Below are positions 1 to 9,089 of a stretch of DNA of 16,317 bases, piece after piece. Made by a program: the position numbers and the translations under genes. Below the pieces are notes generated by a model that made no database searches, had not been told where the DNA came from, and worked only from the letters and a program-made list of their open reading frames with translations. How positions within the stretch are numbered: the stretch's first letter is position 1; the number at the start of each line of letters is the position of its first letter. The stretch covers positions 57,539-73,855 of the forward strand of contig NW_003129856.1 of NCBI RefSeq assembly GCF_000003605.2, written 5' to 3'. The DNA is from Saccoglossus kowalevskii (Eukaryota > Hemichordata > Enteropneusta > Harrimaniidae).

Positions 1-79
1 AAGGATAGAATCGTAGTTTTTTTTCACATTCTGAGTAGCAGTACATTCAACTAGAAAAAGTAATGGTAGGTGAAATTGG

Positions 80-238
80 CCTTGAGACTGACCACTATAA
101 TATAACACATTCTGTTACTTATGACTGACCCCTAAAGGTCACACATCCTGGTACTTAAGACTGCATGACCCCTAAAGGTCACACATCCTGGTACTCATAA
201 CTGCATGACCGCTAAAGGTCACACATCCTTTTACATGT
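80..238. repeat. 40-base tandem repeat, about four copies
   Basis: The core TGACC begins at 89, 126, 166 and 206, giving periods of 37, 40 and 40. The last three copies are nearly identical and each contains TGACC, a six-base spacer and GGTCA, followed by CACATCCT. The first copy is diverged and has lost the GGTCA arm. Each good unit is therefore also a small palindrome with five-base arms, built from nuclear-receptor-type half-sites. It lies in the UNC80 intron. Most likely it is a simple minisatellite; a regulatory role is only conjecture. Confidence 0.85.
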
Positions 239-2001
239 ATCTAAATTTATGTCATGAATGCATACTTGGTATTCTTGTAATAACATTAATATTCAAAATC
301 TGTTTCCTGCTTGTAATAATTATTTGATAAATATAACCAAAATGGCAACAAAATGTGTTAGGGTGAATTCCATTCCCGTCACATGCTATATACTGTTTTT
401 GCATCCGATAAAAACAAAGGAAAGTGTTCAAATGTGACATAAGCTGGAATGCATTCAAAGTGAATTATTTATTATATTCCATTTTGAATGAACGCAGTGA
501 TGGCTTTGCACAGAATGCTAATTTAAAATTGTATTGTTTTTGGTATGATTAATGATGTCTCTTATGCACCTGTAAATATATAACTCAAATGTCCTGATTA
601 TCCATTGTATTGATATGCATCATTAGAGCTGTGTGTCTTGGGGAATAGTTGCAATTTAAAATATGACTATAATAATTTAAATTTAACTTGAAACAAGTGA
701 AGTATTAAATGAGCATGTTACTATGGCGACATTCCAACTCACTCATCTGTATAACCACAATAATATGATATCAATGATGACTACTGTAACAATAAAATGT
801 AATTAAGCTGTTGATTTAATAAAAGGAATGTACGATGTAGGTAACAGGATGTGCTCACTCTTTTTGAAACACCTGTCATCACTTTATGTTTGCCTTAGGA
901 CCATATATCTTTCTCTTACTGATTTTACTATGTTGTGTCGGGTAGTTTCGTTTATTCTTGTGGATTGTTTTGTAGATTTTAAATGTATTTGTCAATTATT
1001 TTTTCTATTTTCTGTGGCTTTTAAATTTCTTTGATGTCAATGAATTTGGACATCATTAGAATTTGCAGTTATTTCTACTTCAAACGTTATACACTATACG
1101 ACAGGTACTTTATATTCACCTACATATTGTGATGATTTCATGAAAGTTTGAGAAATTTAATGATTTAAAGATATACTATTGTTTATTTATTTAATTGTTA
1201 TTATTATAATTGTTATTTTCACAATGTTGCAAGAGAAAACCATGATTGGCATGAGTATGTTAAATCAAACAGCTTCTCTGTATTTTTTATAAATCTTCAA
1301 CAACAACATTTTTTTTTTAACGGATATCATTTTATGAAAACATTTCCCATGATTGAATTCCAATAATAGCAACAATGTCTATTTATAATAAAAAAAAGAC
1401 ATGCTACTATGGTTTATACAAACATGAACTCAGGGAATTTTATTTCCAGCACTTCATTATATTATATTTCTTCCTCATCAAAAAAAAAAAAACCAACAAA
1501 AAACGAGACTGTAATAATTAGCATGTGCAACTGCAGTGCCAATATATGTGTGTTTCACCAGCTGTTTTGTGTTTGCAAAAACAACATGATACTGAGATTG
1601 AAATACTTGTCCAGATGGTAATATGGCCTACAGATATCCACTTAATAACTAGAATAGGTAGCTATTTATATATGTATATATTCATTATGAAAATACAGTG
1701 TGTAATACAACACCTGTGGTACACACATATTTTGTTGATACACCAATGAATTCAATTTGATATAACAAGTTGTTTTATCAAGAAATAAAAAAATGACAGA
1801 CAGAGTTTGTTTAGGCTTTGCAAACAAATATGAGAAAAAAAGTGTTTCTAGTAAAATTATTTTCAAAAACATTGGGAGGTGAGGTGATTTTTGACAGGAC
1901 ACAATTTTTACAGGTTTCATCAATTTGTCAACAGAGGACACTGTGTATCAGTAGCGATAAAATAAAAATGAGTGAGTGGTATGCATGCTGACCAGAAACA
2001 T

Positions 2002-2004
<3 letters not shown>

Positions 2005-2033
<29 letters not shown>
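2005..2033. repeat. (AT)n microsatellite
   Basis: An uninterrupted alternating AT run of 29 bases inside the UNC80 intron, about 210 bases beyond the small exon's donor site. It is expected to vary in length between individuals. Confidence 0.97.
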
Positions 2034-2035
<2 letters not shown>

Positions 2036-2238
2036 AGGAAGAATATCATAGGTTGAAAAAACATGTCAACAAAAAAGCTGCTCCCTGATTGGTCGAATTG
2101 TTAGTTGCCAATCATGCACAATCTTGTTTAAAGAAGCTTTGCAATAAAAAAAAATAATGTGTGTAATGGTTATCCTCCTGAAAAGTGTATTTATCTAAAA
2201 ATGTTTTGACATTTTAACTTCAATTTGTGTCCCTTCTT

Positions 2239-2244
2239 CCTTAC
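2239..2244 (-). other. 5' splice site after the small UNC80 exon
   Basis: Read on the minus strand the junction is CAAG|GTAAGG, a good match to the animal donor consensus. Conserved UNC80 sequence stops just before it. The reading past it turns into a lysine- and glutamate-rich stretch that resembles nothing in the family. It leaves one base of a codon, so the intron is phase 1. Confidence 0.85.
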
Positions 2245-2424
2245 CTTGTCCATACGGCTGCGGTGATGGATCCTCACAGAAGCCAAGCAGAGCATGTAAG
2301 AAGTCCATGATGTTCTGCAGTGGATGAGTGGCTATCATATAGCGTAAGTACTTGCGAAACTGAGACGAATCTATCTTGAACATCTTGTTCAGACAATTAT
2401 TGCCTTGCTGTCGCATTCTATCCC
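2245..2424 (-). CDS. UNC80: UNC80 homologue, internal coding exon (60 codons)
   Basis: This exon continues the NALCN-complex scaffold UNC80 from the large exon upstream. It enters in phase 1 with GG, completing the glycine codon whose first base ends the previous exon, and leaves in phase 1. At 180 bases it is therefore symmetric. Read with the neighbour it gives GIQ-G-DRMRQQ, matching the vertebrate GLSGDRLRHQ. The later motif DFLHALLGFC agrees with vertebrate UNC80 as I remember it and is the strongest identity in the exon. The segment before NNCLNK is about six residues shorter than the vertebrate one. The predicted content is mostly alpha-helical, in line with the helical-repeat build of UNC80. 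Residues count as 850-909 when the large exon starts at 1. UNC80 binds NALCN and UNC79 at the neuronal plasma membrane and supports the background sodium leak current. The family call is secure; boundaries rest on splice consensus plus frame agreement. Confidence 0.93.
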
Positions 2425-2452
2425 CTGTGAAGTGCAAACACATCCATTAGTA
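2425..2452 (-). other. 3' splice site with branch-point-like motif
   Basis: On the minus strand the intron ends TTGCACTTCACAG before GGGATAG. TACTAAT lies at 2446-2452, about 22-28 bases before the junction. This is close to the consensus branch-point sequence and at the usual distance. The pyrimidine tract is weak, so the branch motif may carry much of the recognition (inference). Confidence 0.75.
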
Positions 2453-3446
2453 GATTGATTTCTAATAACATGATAAAAATAATTGCTTTTATCATTATCT
2501 AAAACTGATGATCAAAATCCCATTGGGCAAAGGAGAAAGATTTCAACCGGTTAACACCATTCAATATATAATTCTTGACCTCCTGTACCTTCATAATCAC
2601 CTAAGTAATTGCACGACAGGATAGTTAATCCTGCCCAGGTGCCATTTGTTCTTATTCAATTTTTTTTCAACAATTTATTCCTTTCTTCAGGAGAAAAACA
2701 AATTGATGAGTTCAATGAGTTCAACATTCAGAATACAAAGATTAACCAGGAATAATTGTTATTATTGAAGACTATACCATAAATGAGATCAGCACCAAAA
2801 ACAGGGCATCTCAAGTGATCAACTGACTATCCTACTCTGTAACCATTAAATTTCAATGTCGGAAGAAATGTGTAAATAAGCTCAAATTGAATACCATGTA
2901 ATAGATACAACATTCAAAATAATAAACATGCATATGACCTTGAACTATCTAGCATACTTATCTTGTGCAGTAAACGGAAACAAATAAATTCTGCAAAATC
3001 CCCCTTGAGATGCTGCAGTTTTAGTCTACATGTCGAATCACCACCTAAATTCCTAGATCTTATAACTTCCTTATACTTAAAACATATGGCTACTACACAA
3101 AACCCACTCTCCTGATATTCCCTAATCACTTATTATTATCACAGTCAGTCTCCTGAACTGGTCTATCAATCAAATCCACAGTTTAACCTACAATTGTTTC
3201 ACTCTAGAAACATTATTGAAGCATGCACTAGCTGTTACTAATAAAACAAAAAAAAAAGCATGTACAAAATCAGCCATGCATCATCACATTTTCATTTCCA
3301 CTATGTCTAAGAGCATTTATAACAGTCTAGTAACCTGTAAGTTCTAAATCTTGCTATTCCTAGACTTGCTGCACAGTACAGTGTATGTTTCAAATTCAAC
3401 TGGCATAAATGTGGGGTGAACAAGCAAGATGGTTTCACTACATTAA

Positions 3447-3972
3447 CCTTTTGAACGCCTAATATTTTATGTATTTTTTGTTAATTTTTAATCAAATGGA
3501 CATAATTTGCAATACATGATTTTCCGTACAATTGCGAGATCTCGCGAGTTGCATGAAAGATGCGCATAGAACGTCTGCCGCAAAAATCAAATGATTTGAT
3601 TTTGAACTTGAATTTCTTTATTTCGAAGCTCACATCGACCGGCCGATCTTCGACAGAGGAATATTGCATTTGAATACCCTCACTTCATCGAAATTGCCTA
3701 TCATCAAATGTGTACAGCCCATTATTAAGTATGAAAATGTCCCCCCAAATATTTTTGCGTTTGTCGAATCCCACACCATGTTTGATGCCACTACGACGCT
3801 ATGACCTTTGTTTGTCCCTGTTTTACATTCGATTTCACGCATAATGCGGGATTCTCGCAGTGAACGGAAAATGGTCTATTGCTTACAGTTTGTAATCAAA
3901 ATTTTTGAAAAGATTTTATTTAATTTGTGAAAAGTGACAGCACTTTAATTTAATTCCTTGGTGTTCAAAAGG
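3447..3972. mobile_element. MITE-like element with 13-base terminal inverted repeats
   Basis: The left end reads CCTTTTGAACGCC (3447-3459) and the right end GGTGTTCAAAAGG (3960-3972). As inverted repeats they agree at 12 of 13 positions. TTAA lies just outside the left end (3443-3446) and TTAC outside the right (3973-3976), which looks like a TTAA target duplication with one base changed. TTAA targets are the hallmark of piggyBac-type transposons. The 526-base interior has no transposase-like reading frame; short minus-strand frames inside it match nothing I know. I infer a non-autonomous piggyBac-like MITE mobilised in trans. Its interior differs in composition from the flanking intron and contains several CpGs, suggesting a separate origin. 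Confidence 0.7.
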
Positions 3973-4703
3973 TTACAAACATACTAATACACATTTATTC
4001 ATAATTCAAAGTTCATTTTTGATGTCCAATCACATCCATATAGTCCATATCTTTTCAAATCAAAGGATTAATTGTTGTTTTTAGTTTAATTTATATTGAA
4101 ATACATCAAATGCAACAACTACTAAAGTGTGATCCCTCCTCAAAGATGAACTTTTGCAACAATATTTTCGTCTATTACCAGAATCATCTCGCTGATGCCC
4201 TAAATGAAGATGAAATGAAGATAAGATGGAAGAAAAATGTAAATCAGTTGTTAAAATTTTATTAAAAAAATGTAAAGAAGAAAATTTCATTCACATAATC
4301 ATGCAACTGTGACTGTAATTTGTAATTGTTGTCTTAATATTGAAATCTTGCAATGCATTTTGCAATGTTTTTATATACATGTATGGCCATTATTTAAAAC
4401 TGGGTCACATGATGACACTCAACCAAATGTGGCTTTCAGTCCACAGACGGGCATGAAACATAGTTATATTCTAATGAGTTTGTAGCATTACTGCGGGGTC
4501 ACACTGCTTTTTGACCTGGATGCTAATATAAGTCAATTTAATCAAAATTAGTATGTGATGATATATTAATTGAATATTCAATCATGAAAATGAAACGATG
4601 TTGATTGAATTAAAAAAAAATACTACCCATTTTACTTTTTTGATCATTATCTAGATTAGATGTATAATGACAACTTGTGAACTGCTATTAACAGAGACAG
4701 TAG

Positions 4704-4709
4704 ACTTAC
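4704..4709 (-). other. 5' splice site after the large UNC80 exon
   Basis: The minus strand reads ATACAAG|GTAAGT, a consensus-perfect donor. Conserved UNC80 sequence (GCGEGLRGIQ) ends exactly here. The next exon resumes at G-DRMR, which matches the vertebrate order. The intron is phase 1. Confidence 0.92.
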
Positions 4710-7257
4710 CTTGTATTCCTCTCAGACCTTCTCCACATCCATGCTGACACCCAAGTACTTTAAAAATTCTGATCAGAGTATCTAAAACTAGATTGTGCAT
4801 TGTCATTGGTTCACTTTTCATCTCATCCAATCGTTGTTTCGCTTTAGCAGCTTTGTCCACTTGAGGTTCATCTTCCTTTTGTTCACTATTATTATCCTCA
4901 TTGTCTTTCTTTTCCTCTTTCTTCTCCTTTTTCAGTTCTTTCTTCTCAACAACACTCATGTCCAACAGGTGATCTATGATTCCCAGAGCCACATCACAGA
5001 TTCTACCGCTTGGTTCTCTGGATATGACCGAGTGCAGGGCTTTCAAAAGTACTGCATGATTTATCTGTCCATTCTGTGAGATGTAGTGTGTAGCACCTGG
5101 GGCCTCTGGGATGTCTTCTTCTATAATGGTAGTGTAATTCACCATAGTGTCTGATGCGCTGCGTGATATAGGTTGTGGAGGAGGGGGTACTGCTAGAGTG
5201 ACCATACCATCTTCTAGTCCATCATCTCCATTACTCTCATCGCTGGAAGATTCACGTTTTCTGGAGACTGGTTCATTAGAAGGAGTTCTACTACATTCAA
5301 CTCCTGGCACAGTCAATTCAATTTCAGGAAGATCTGTGTTTACCGACAAACCATTGTGAGATGTTGGTATGGGCGGACGAAGTTCTGATACAATGTTTAA
5401 AGTCGCTGCACTGGCAGTGAGACCAATATTGGAAGCTTCAGAGGTTTGGTCTACCACCTTTTCAAAATGACGACCTTCTGGCAAAGAAGAGTCTTTTGGA
5501 ATTAGGAATCTATCATCCACCTCCATCAAGGACGGCAAATTCTTCAGCCTCACTACATCTATTGTAAACTTGAACGGTTCAACTTTGGGAGGAGTAAAAC
5601 TACCGGCCCCTTCAATGAATCTCCCAAGAGTTGACAGAGGAGAACTAGATCTTCTGGTACATTGTTCAGGTTTTTCCTTCAGAAGCTCTTCAGTACTAGC
5701 ACTAAGAGAAGTACTGCTTTCTTCAGACTCCTCATTAATAGACTGAGGTAAGGTGACTGCAGTTACTTTAGACAAACTTGACTGTCTTCTCACCGGTTGA
5801 CGCCTTTTCCCACTACCTCTTCTTTCTAAGCTTCCTCTTCTTTCCAAACTACCTTTTCTCTCTAAACTACTTTTTCGTTGCAGAGTTCCTGGTGTATCAG
5901 GATGATCAACTTTTATCTTCTTGGGTGAGCTTGATCCACCTTGCTCATCACAACTTTGTGTTTGTTTCTCCCTTTCGTACCCAGAGTTGGAGAAAGTGGA
6001 AGCGGGTGCTGACATCTGCTTAGAGGCAGGAGCCTTGAAAAAAGATACCTCTATTCTTGGAATTGGTGAAGAATTACTCCGTTGACGGAAGCGCTCTAGT
6101 TTTAAAGCCTCTTGTACAATTTGCTTCAGCCTATTCTGTATATAACAAAGTGCCCAGTGGATGCCATCCTCACACCAGTGTTGATTAAAGAGACATCTCA
6201 AAACAGCCACATCAAAGTATGATGCTAAGTATACATCACTTTTCTTGGAAATCATTTTGGGTGATGGTTCTGTAGTTGGAACAGAAGGTGATGGACTTCT
6301 TGATTCACTAAAATCAGTCCGGGAATCTGGAGGCTGGAGAGCTTGCCCAGATGGTGAAATGCCTTCCTCCATTGAACTTCTTTTTAGAAGACCACACTGA
6401 CATGACTTTATTTCACTTGTTTGACTGCTGACAGTTGTATTACAAACTTCACATATAAATTCCACTGTTACTGATGGGGGATCTGATGAGACCTCGCTAC
6501 TGTAATGCTCACATACATCAGACAATGTGACTAATGGTGCAACAGGCTCGCTACTCACTTCACTACTCAGCTCTTGCTGGACTTGGCTGCTACTTCTACT
6601 ACTTGATGCAGATTTCCCAGAATGCATTGAGTGCACTGATGGTGCAGGTTTCACAGTCCCACTGCCCTGCTTGTGCTGATCATTTGTATGATGTTGTGAT
6701 TCTTGTTGCTGATCACCTTGCTGTTGATTCTGTTGCAGTTCAGTAGTTTCGCTCTTTTTTCCAATGTTGTTACTGATAGGCCGGACGACATGTAACATGC
6801 GATGTTTTGGCTTCACATGTGAGGAGAAGAACACATTGTCTGGACACTTATATTCCCACAAAGCTTTCCATAGACGTATACCACTCTCCAACCTGAATGT
6901 TAAATCAGATTCTCTGACACTGAAAGCAAGCGGCGCAAATAAATACACAAACAGTTGTATAGAAGCGAGTGGGGGTTCGTACCAACCAAAGTCTAATTCT
7001 CCTCTCTCATCTTGGAAGCATGCATGTGGTCCCTCTAATAAAACCCAGTGAAGCGTATAGAGCATCTTTGTTTCTCCAACACCAAGTTTATCGACGTGTC
7101 CCAGTTTGACTCTGTTGGAAAGCAGGGCAGCACAGCAGTGCATAAGATGAGGCAAAGATGCGGTGAGAAGTTTATGGCGAGGTATGCTAGCAATGGCATC
7201 GCTGAGACTTGGAGACAGTCCATGGAGTTTGTTGTCGACAAGAACTCTTTCAAATGA
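4710..7257 (-). CDS. UNC80: UNC80 homologue, large N-terminal coding exon (849 codons)
   Basis: This exon encodes most of the N-terminal region of UNC80, the scaffold that ties the NALCN sodium-leak channel to UNC79 at the neuronal membrane. It starts in phase 0 with TCA after TTTCCTCAACAG and ends with one base of a glycine codon. Numbering from that serine, residues 1-161 (SFERVLVDNKLHGL onward, with KLGV, ETK, TLHW and ESDLTFRL) are close to vertebrate UNC80. Residues 162-340 are low-complexity: Q-rich at 175-188, serine-rich, with cysteines at 269, 272, 286 and 288. Residues 345-381 (YFDVAVLRCL...HW) form a second conserved block. Residues 459-482 are a LERRGS tandem repeat followed by the basic GKRRQPVRR. 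Residues 725-849 carry RICDVAL, a lysine/glutamate-rich stretch (771-814) and GCGEG. No signal peptide or membrane segment is seen, as expected. Any apparent methionine start upstream is intron read-through. The true start codon and about 50 residues should lie in upstream exons, not found here. Confidence 0.95.
5812..5883 (-). repeat. In-frame 18-base tandem repeat in UNC80 (LERRGS units)
   Basis: Four adjacent 18-base units encode LQRKSS, LERKGS, LERRGS and LERRGS (exon residues 459-482). Units differ by few bases, and the most diverged lies nearest the N-terminus. The RRGS and RKGS cores fit the substrate pattern of basophilic kinases such as PKA (R-R/K-x-S). They are followed by the basic run GKRRQPVRRQSS. 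Vertebrate UNC80 has a single RKGS followed by a GKRRPRR-type basic run at the matching place, as I recall it. The repeat therefore looks like a local expansion in this lineage. Confidence 0.9.
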
Positions 7258-7277
7258 CTGTTGAGGAAAAAGGAAAG
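7258..7277 (-). other. 3' splice site before the large UNC80 exon
   Basis: The minus strand reads CTTTCCTTTTTCCTCAACAG and then TCA TTT GAA (Ser-Phe-Glu). The pyrimidine tract and AG are strong. The junction falls just where vertebrate similarity begins (SFERVL). The frame stays open upstream for a few codons, but these are pyrimidine-tract codons and not protein. Confidence 0.9.
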
Positions 7278-7821
7278 TAATTGAATATAAGTAGAATGAA
7301 AAAATGAAAGTCAAATGTGTAATGGAGCTCTAGAGGGGGCAAGTTTTAAAATATGTTTATCTACATTGAGTTGCATCAGGAAAATCCCAGTAATGGAAAT
7401 TTCGTCTAAATCTGTATCAATGCCTGTCTAATCACTATTTGCTATTATTATTAAAATTAGTCTTTATGCATGGGTCTAAATGTCTTAATTCAGTTTTATC
7501 TTCTCACAACGAAACCTTAAACATATAAGATCCTATTATAACAATTTCAAAATGCTTCATATGCTAATGAGTATGATAATCATCAGAAATACCTTTTTTT
7601 TTCGCATTGAGCGCCAAATTCATCTTTCACAAAATGAAACCGACTTAATTTATGTCATATTATTTCCAAAATTGATCAAAATCACTGCCGATAGAATATG
7701 TTCATTAGGTTTGAAATTATCACCAAAATTATAGAAAAATAAAAACATTATGGTGTTACAAGTGCTCAGGTTCTTAAACTTTAAAAGTGCTTACAAGATG
7801 AAATTACATAGACAGCCGCAT

Positions 7822-7844
7822 CACCTACGAAATGGCCGTAGGTG
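7822..7844. other. Perfect 8-base inverted repeat (hairpin)
   Basis: CACCTACG (7822-7829) and CGTAGGTG (7837-7844) are exact reverse complements, separated by the seven-base loop AAATGGC. The arms contain CpG and stand out in otherwise AT-rich intron. It could be a transposon relic or a structured RNA piece; neither is supported further. Confidence 0.6.
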
Positions 7845-9077
7845 CAAATGGAGTACCAAATATACAAAGTATGAGTGCCATAAGTTGACAGTCTAGAAAT
7901 GGCATAAAAGTAATATGAAGCTTGACATTTAAAGGTAAAAGGTTGCACCCACACATCTGTGTGTCCCAAAACAGTGTAATTTACATTTTTAAAAAGATAA
8001 ATACATGTATATAACTTGAATGCTTTTGTGTGGTATTAAAATATTACATCAAATAATTATTGATAGTCATCGTAATTTATACTATGAATAAAATAATGTA
8101 ATCTATAATATATAATATTAAGTGTGTACCTCACACATGTATAAATTAGACAATCATTTACAATAGCTTGTCATAGCTCACAAAAGTAAGTATTATTGGC
8201 AGTATTGTGAAAAAAAAGTTCAAAATATCATGTTTTAAATATTAATATAAATATGATTCATCTAACAATTGGCAGCTATTACACTTGATTAAATGGCTAT
8301 ATATTGTGCTTTCTGCAACATTACTTCTGAAAGATTGGATTAGACTATTATACAAAAACTAAAATGTCAACAATAATTGAACAGGAAACGATAAACATTA
8401 ACTCAGTACAAGAACCACTAGCTACTATACATCATTATTAGAACAGTGTGTTTCATCTTTGCCAGCCAATGTTCATTTATTTGGCCATCACATTGCCATT
8501 ACAGTGTATACATTGGCAGATTCTGTTCAGGCAACAAAGTGCACCTTCTTTTGCAATTTGACATTTGAGAATTTTGTTTTATGTGCATTGCCAAGAGCTA
8601 TGCCATCACTGATTAGGTACATATTTAACAGGCACATCCAATCAGATTTATCTATTTTATTAAGCACATGACCTTTCACATACAGATTTATTGAGGGGAA
8701 TGTTTGCATCAATTATCAAACCAATGGCCATTGACAACAATGGCCGTGATCAGACTATGCATCATATACGTGTAGATCGATCTCAAAATATTGTAATATT
8801 GAAATTTATCTTACTTAGATATAGATGTTTTTAATTATACATCAAAATTATAGGGCAGGTCATCGCACCACGTCCTGTTCAATCTGAGACACGGGTAGTA
8901 AAATACAATGTTTGTTTACATAAAATTAGAACATGTACTGCATGATGACTATGGCCTTTAATAATTCAAAATCCAACGCTTTTCTGAATAAAACTCAAGG
9001 TAATAAACACAGGATTATTTTGAGACTGCAGGAATATTTCTGAATGGATTACAAGTTAAAGCGAGAGAGGTGTCACC

Positions 9078-9089
9078 TGCGCATGCGTC
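9078..9089. promoter_or_regulatory. NRF1-like motif in a GC-richer patch
   Basis: TGCGCATGCGTC matches the NRF1 consensus YGCGCAYGCGCR at 10 of 12 positions. A CACCTG E-box-type site lies just before it at 9075-9080. The surrounding 9050-9200 is less AT-rich than the rest of the intron. It could be an enhancer or an old promoter patch. Motif matching alone is weak evidence. Confidence 0.25.

Larger units (their letters stand above)
1..2244 (-). other. UNC80 intron, downstream part (no exon seen)
   Basis: This AT-rich stretch follows the donor site of the 180-base UNC80 exon on the minus strand, so it is intron as far as the window reaches. I looked on the minus strand for the next conserved UNC80 segment and did not find it, so the next exon should lie before position 1. 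The short open frames on either strand are low-complexity and match nothing I know. Recognisable contents are the 40-base tandem repeat at 80-238, an A-run near 1480-1492 and the (AT)n run at 2005-2033. Nothing else stands out. Confidence 0.8.
2425..4709 (-). other. UNC80 intron of 2,285 bases, phase 1
   Basis: A GT-AG intron between the two recognised exons. Donor and acceptor phases agree and joining them restores a conserved GGIQG-D type junction. The intron is AT-rich and non-coding on both strands. Its one clear occupant is the inverted-repeat element at 3447-3972, which is visibly richer in CpG than its surroundings. The rest shows only short A- and T-runs. Confidence 0.9.

Noticed and set aside
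828-1034. Plus-strand 68-codon hydrophobic frame (Cys/Phe/Leu-rich)
   Set aside because: Hydrophobicity follows from T-rich DNA; no promoter, homology or conserved motif.
1666-1941. Minus-strand frame of 91 codons in the downstream intron
   Set aside because: It is rich in Phe, Leu and Lys from AT-rich DNA, with no conserved words and no splice sites in phase with UNC80. Treated as chance.
3481-3842. Two overlapping minus-strand frames of 62 and 70 codons inside the MITE-like element
   Set aside because: Neither shows transposase residues or any known family, and a non-autonomous element is expected to lack coding sequence.
7258-7314. Methionine-initiated extension of the large exon (starting MTFIFSFYLYS)
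   Set aside because: These codons are the pyrimidine tract of the acceptor. Family similarity starts exactly after CAG at 7257, so it is neither a real start nor a signal peptide.
7326-7340. TCTAGAGGGGGCAAG as a CTCF site
   Set aside because: Only part of the core fits and the upstream half does not match.
8850-8905. Possible tRNA-like B box (GTTCAATC) near a GC-richer stretch
   Set aside because: No A box, no cloverleaf pairing and no acceptor stem on either strand.
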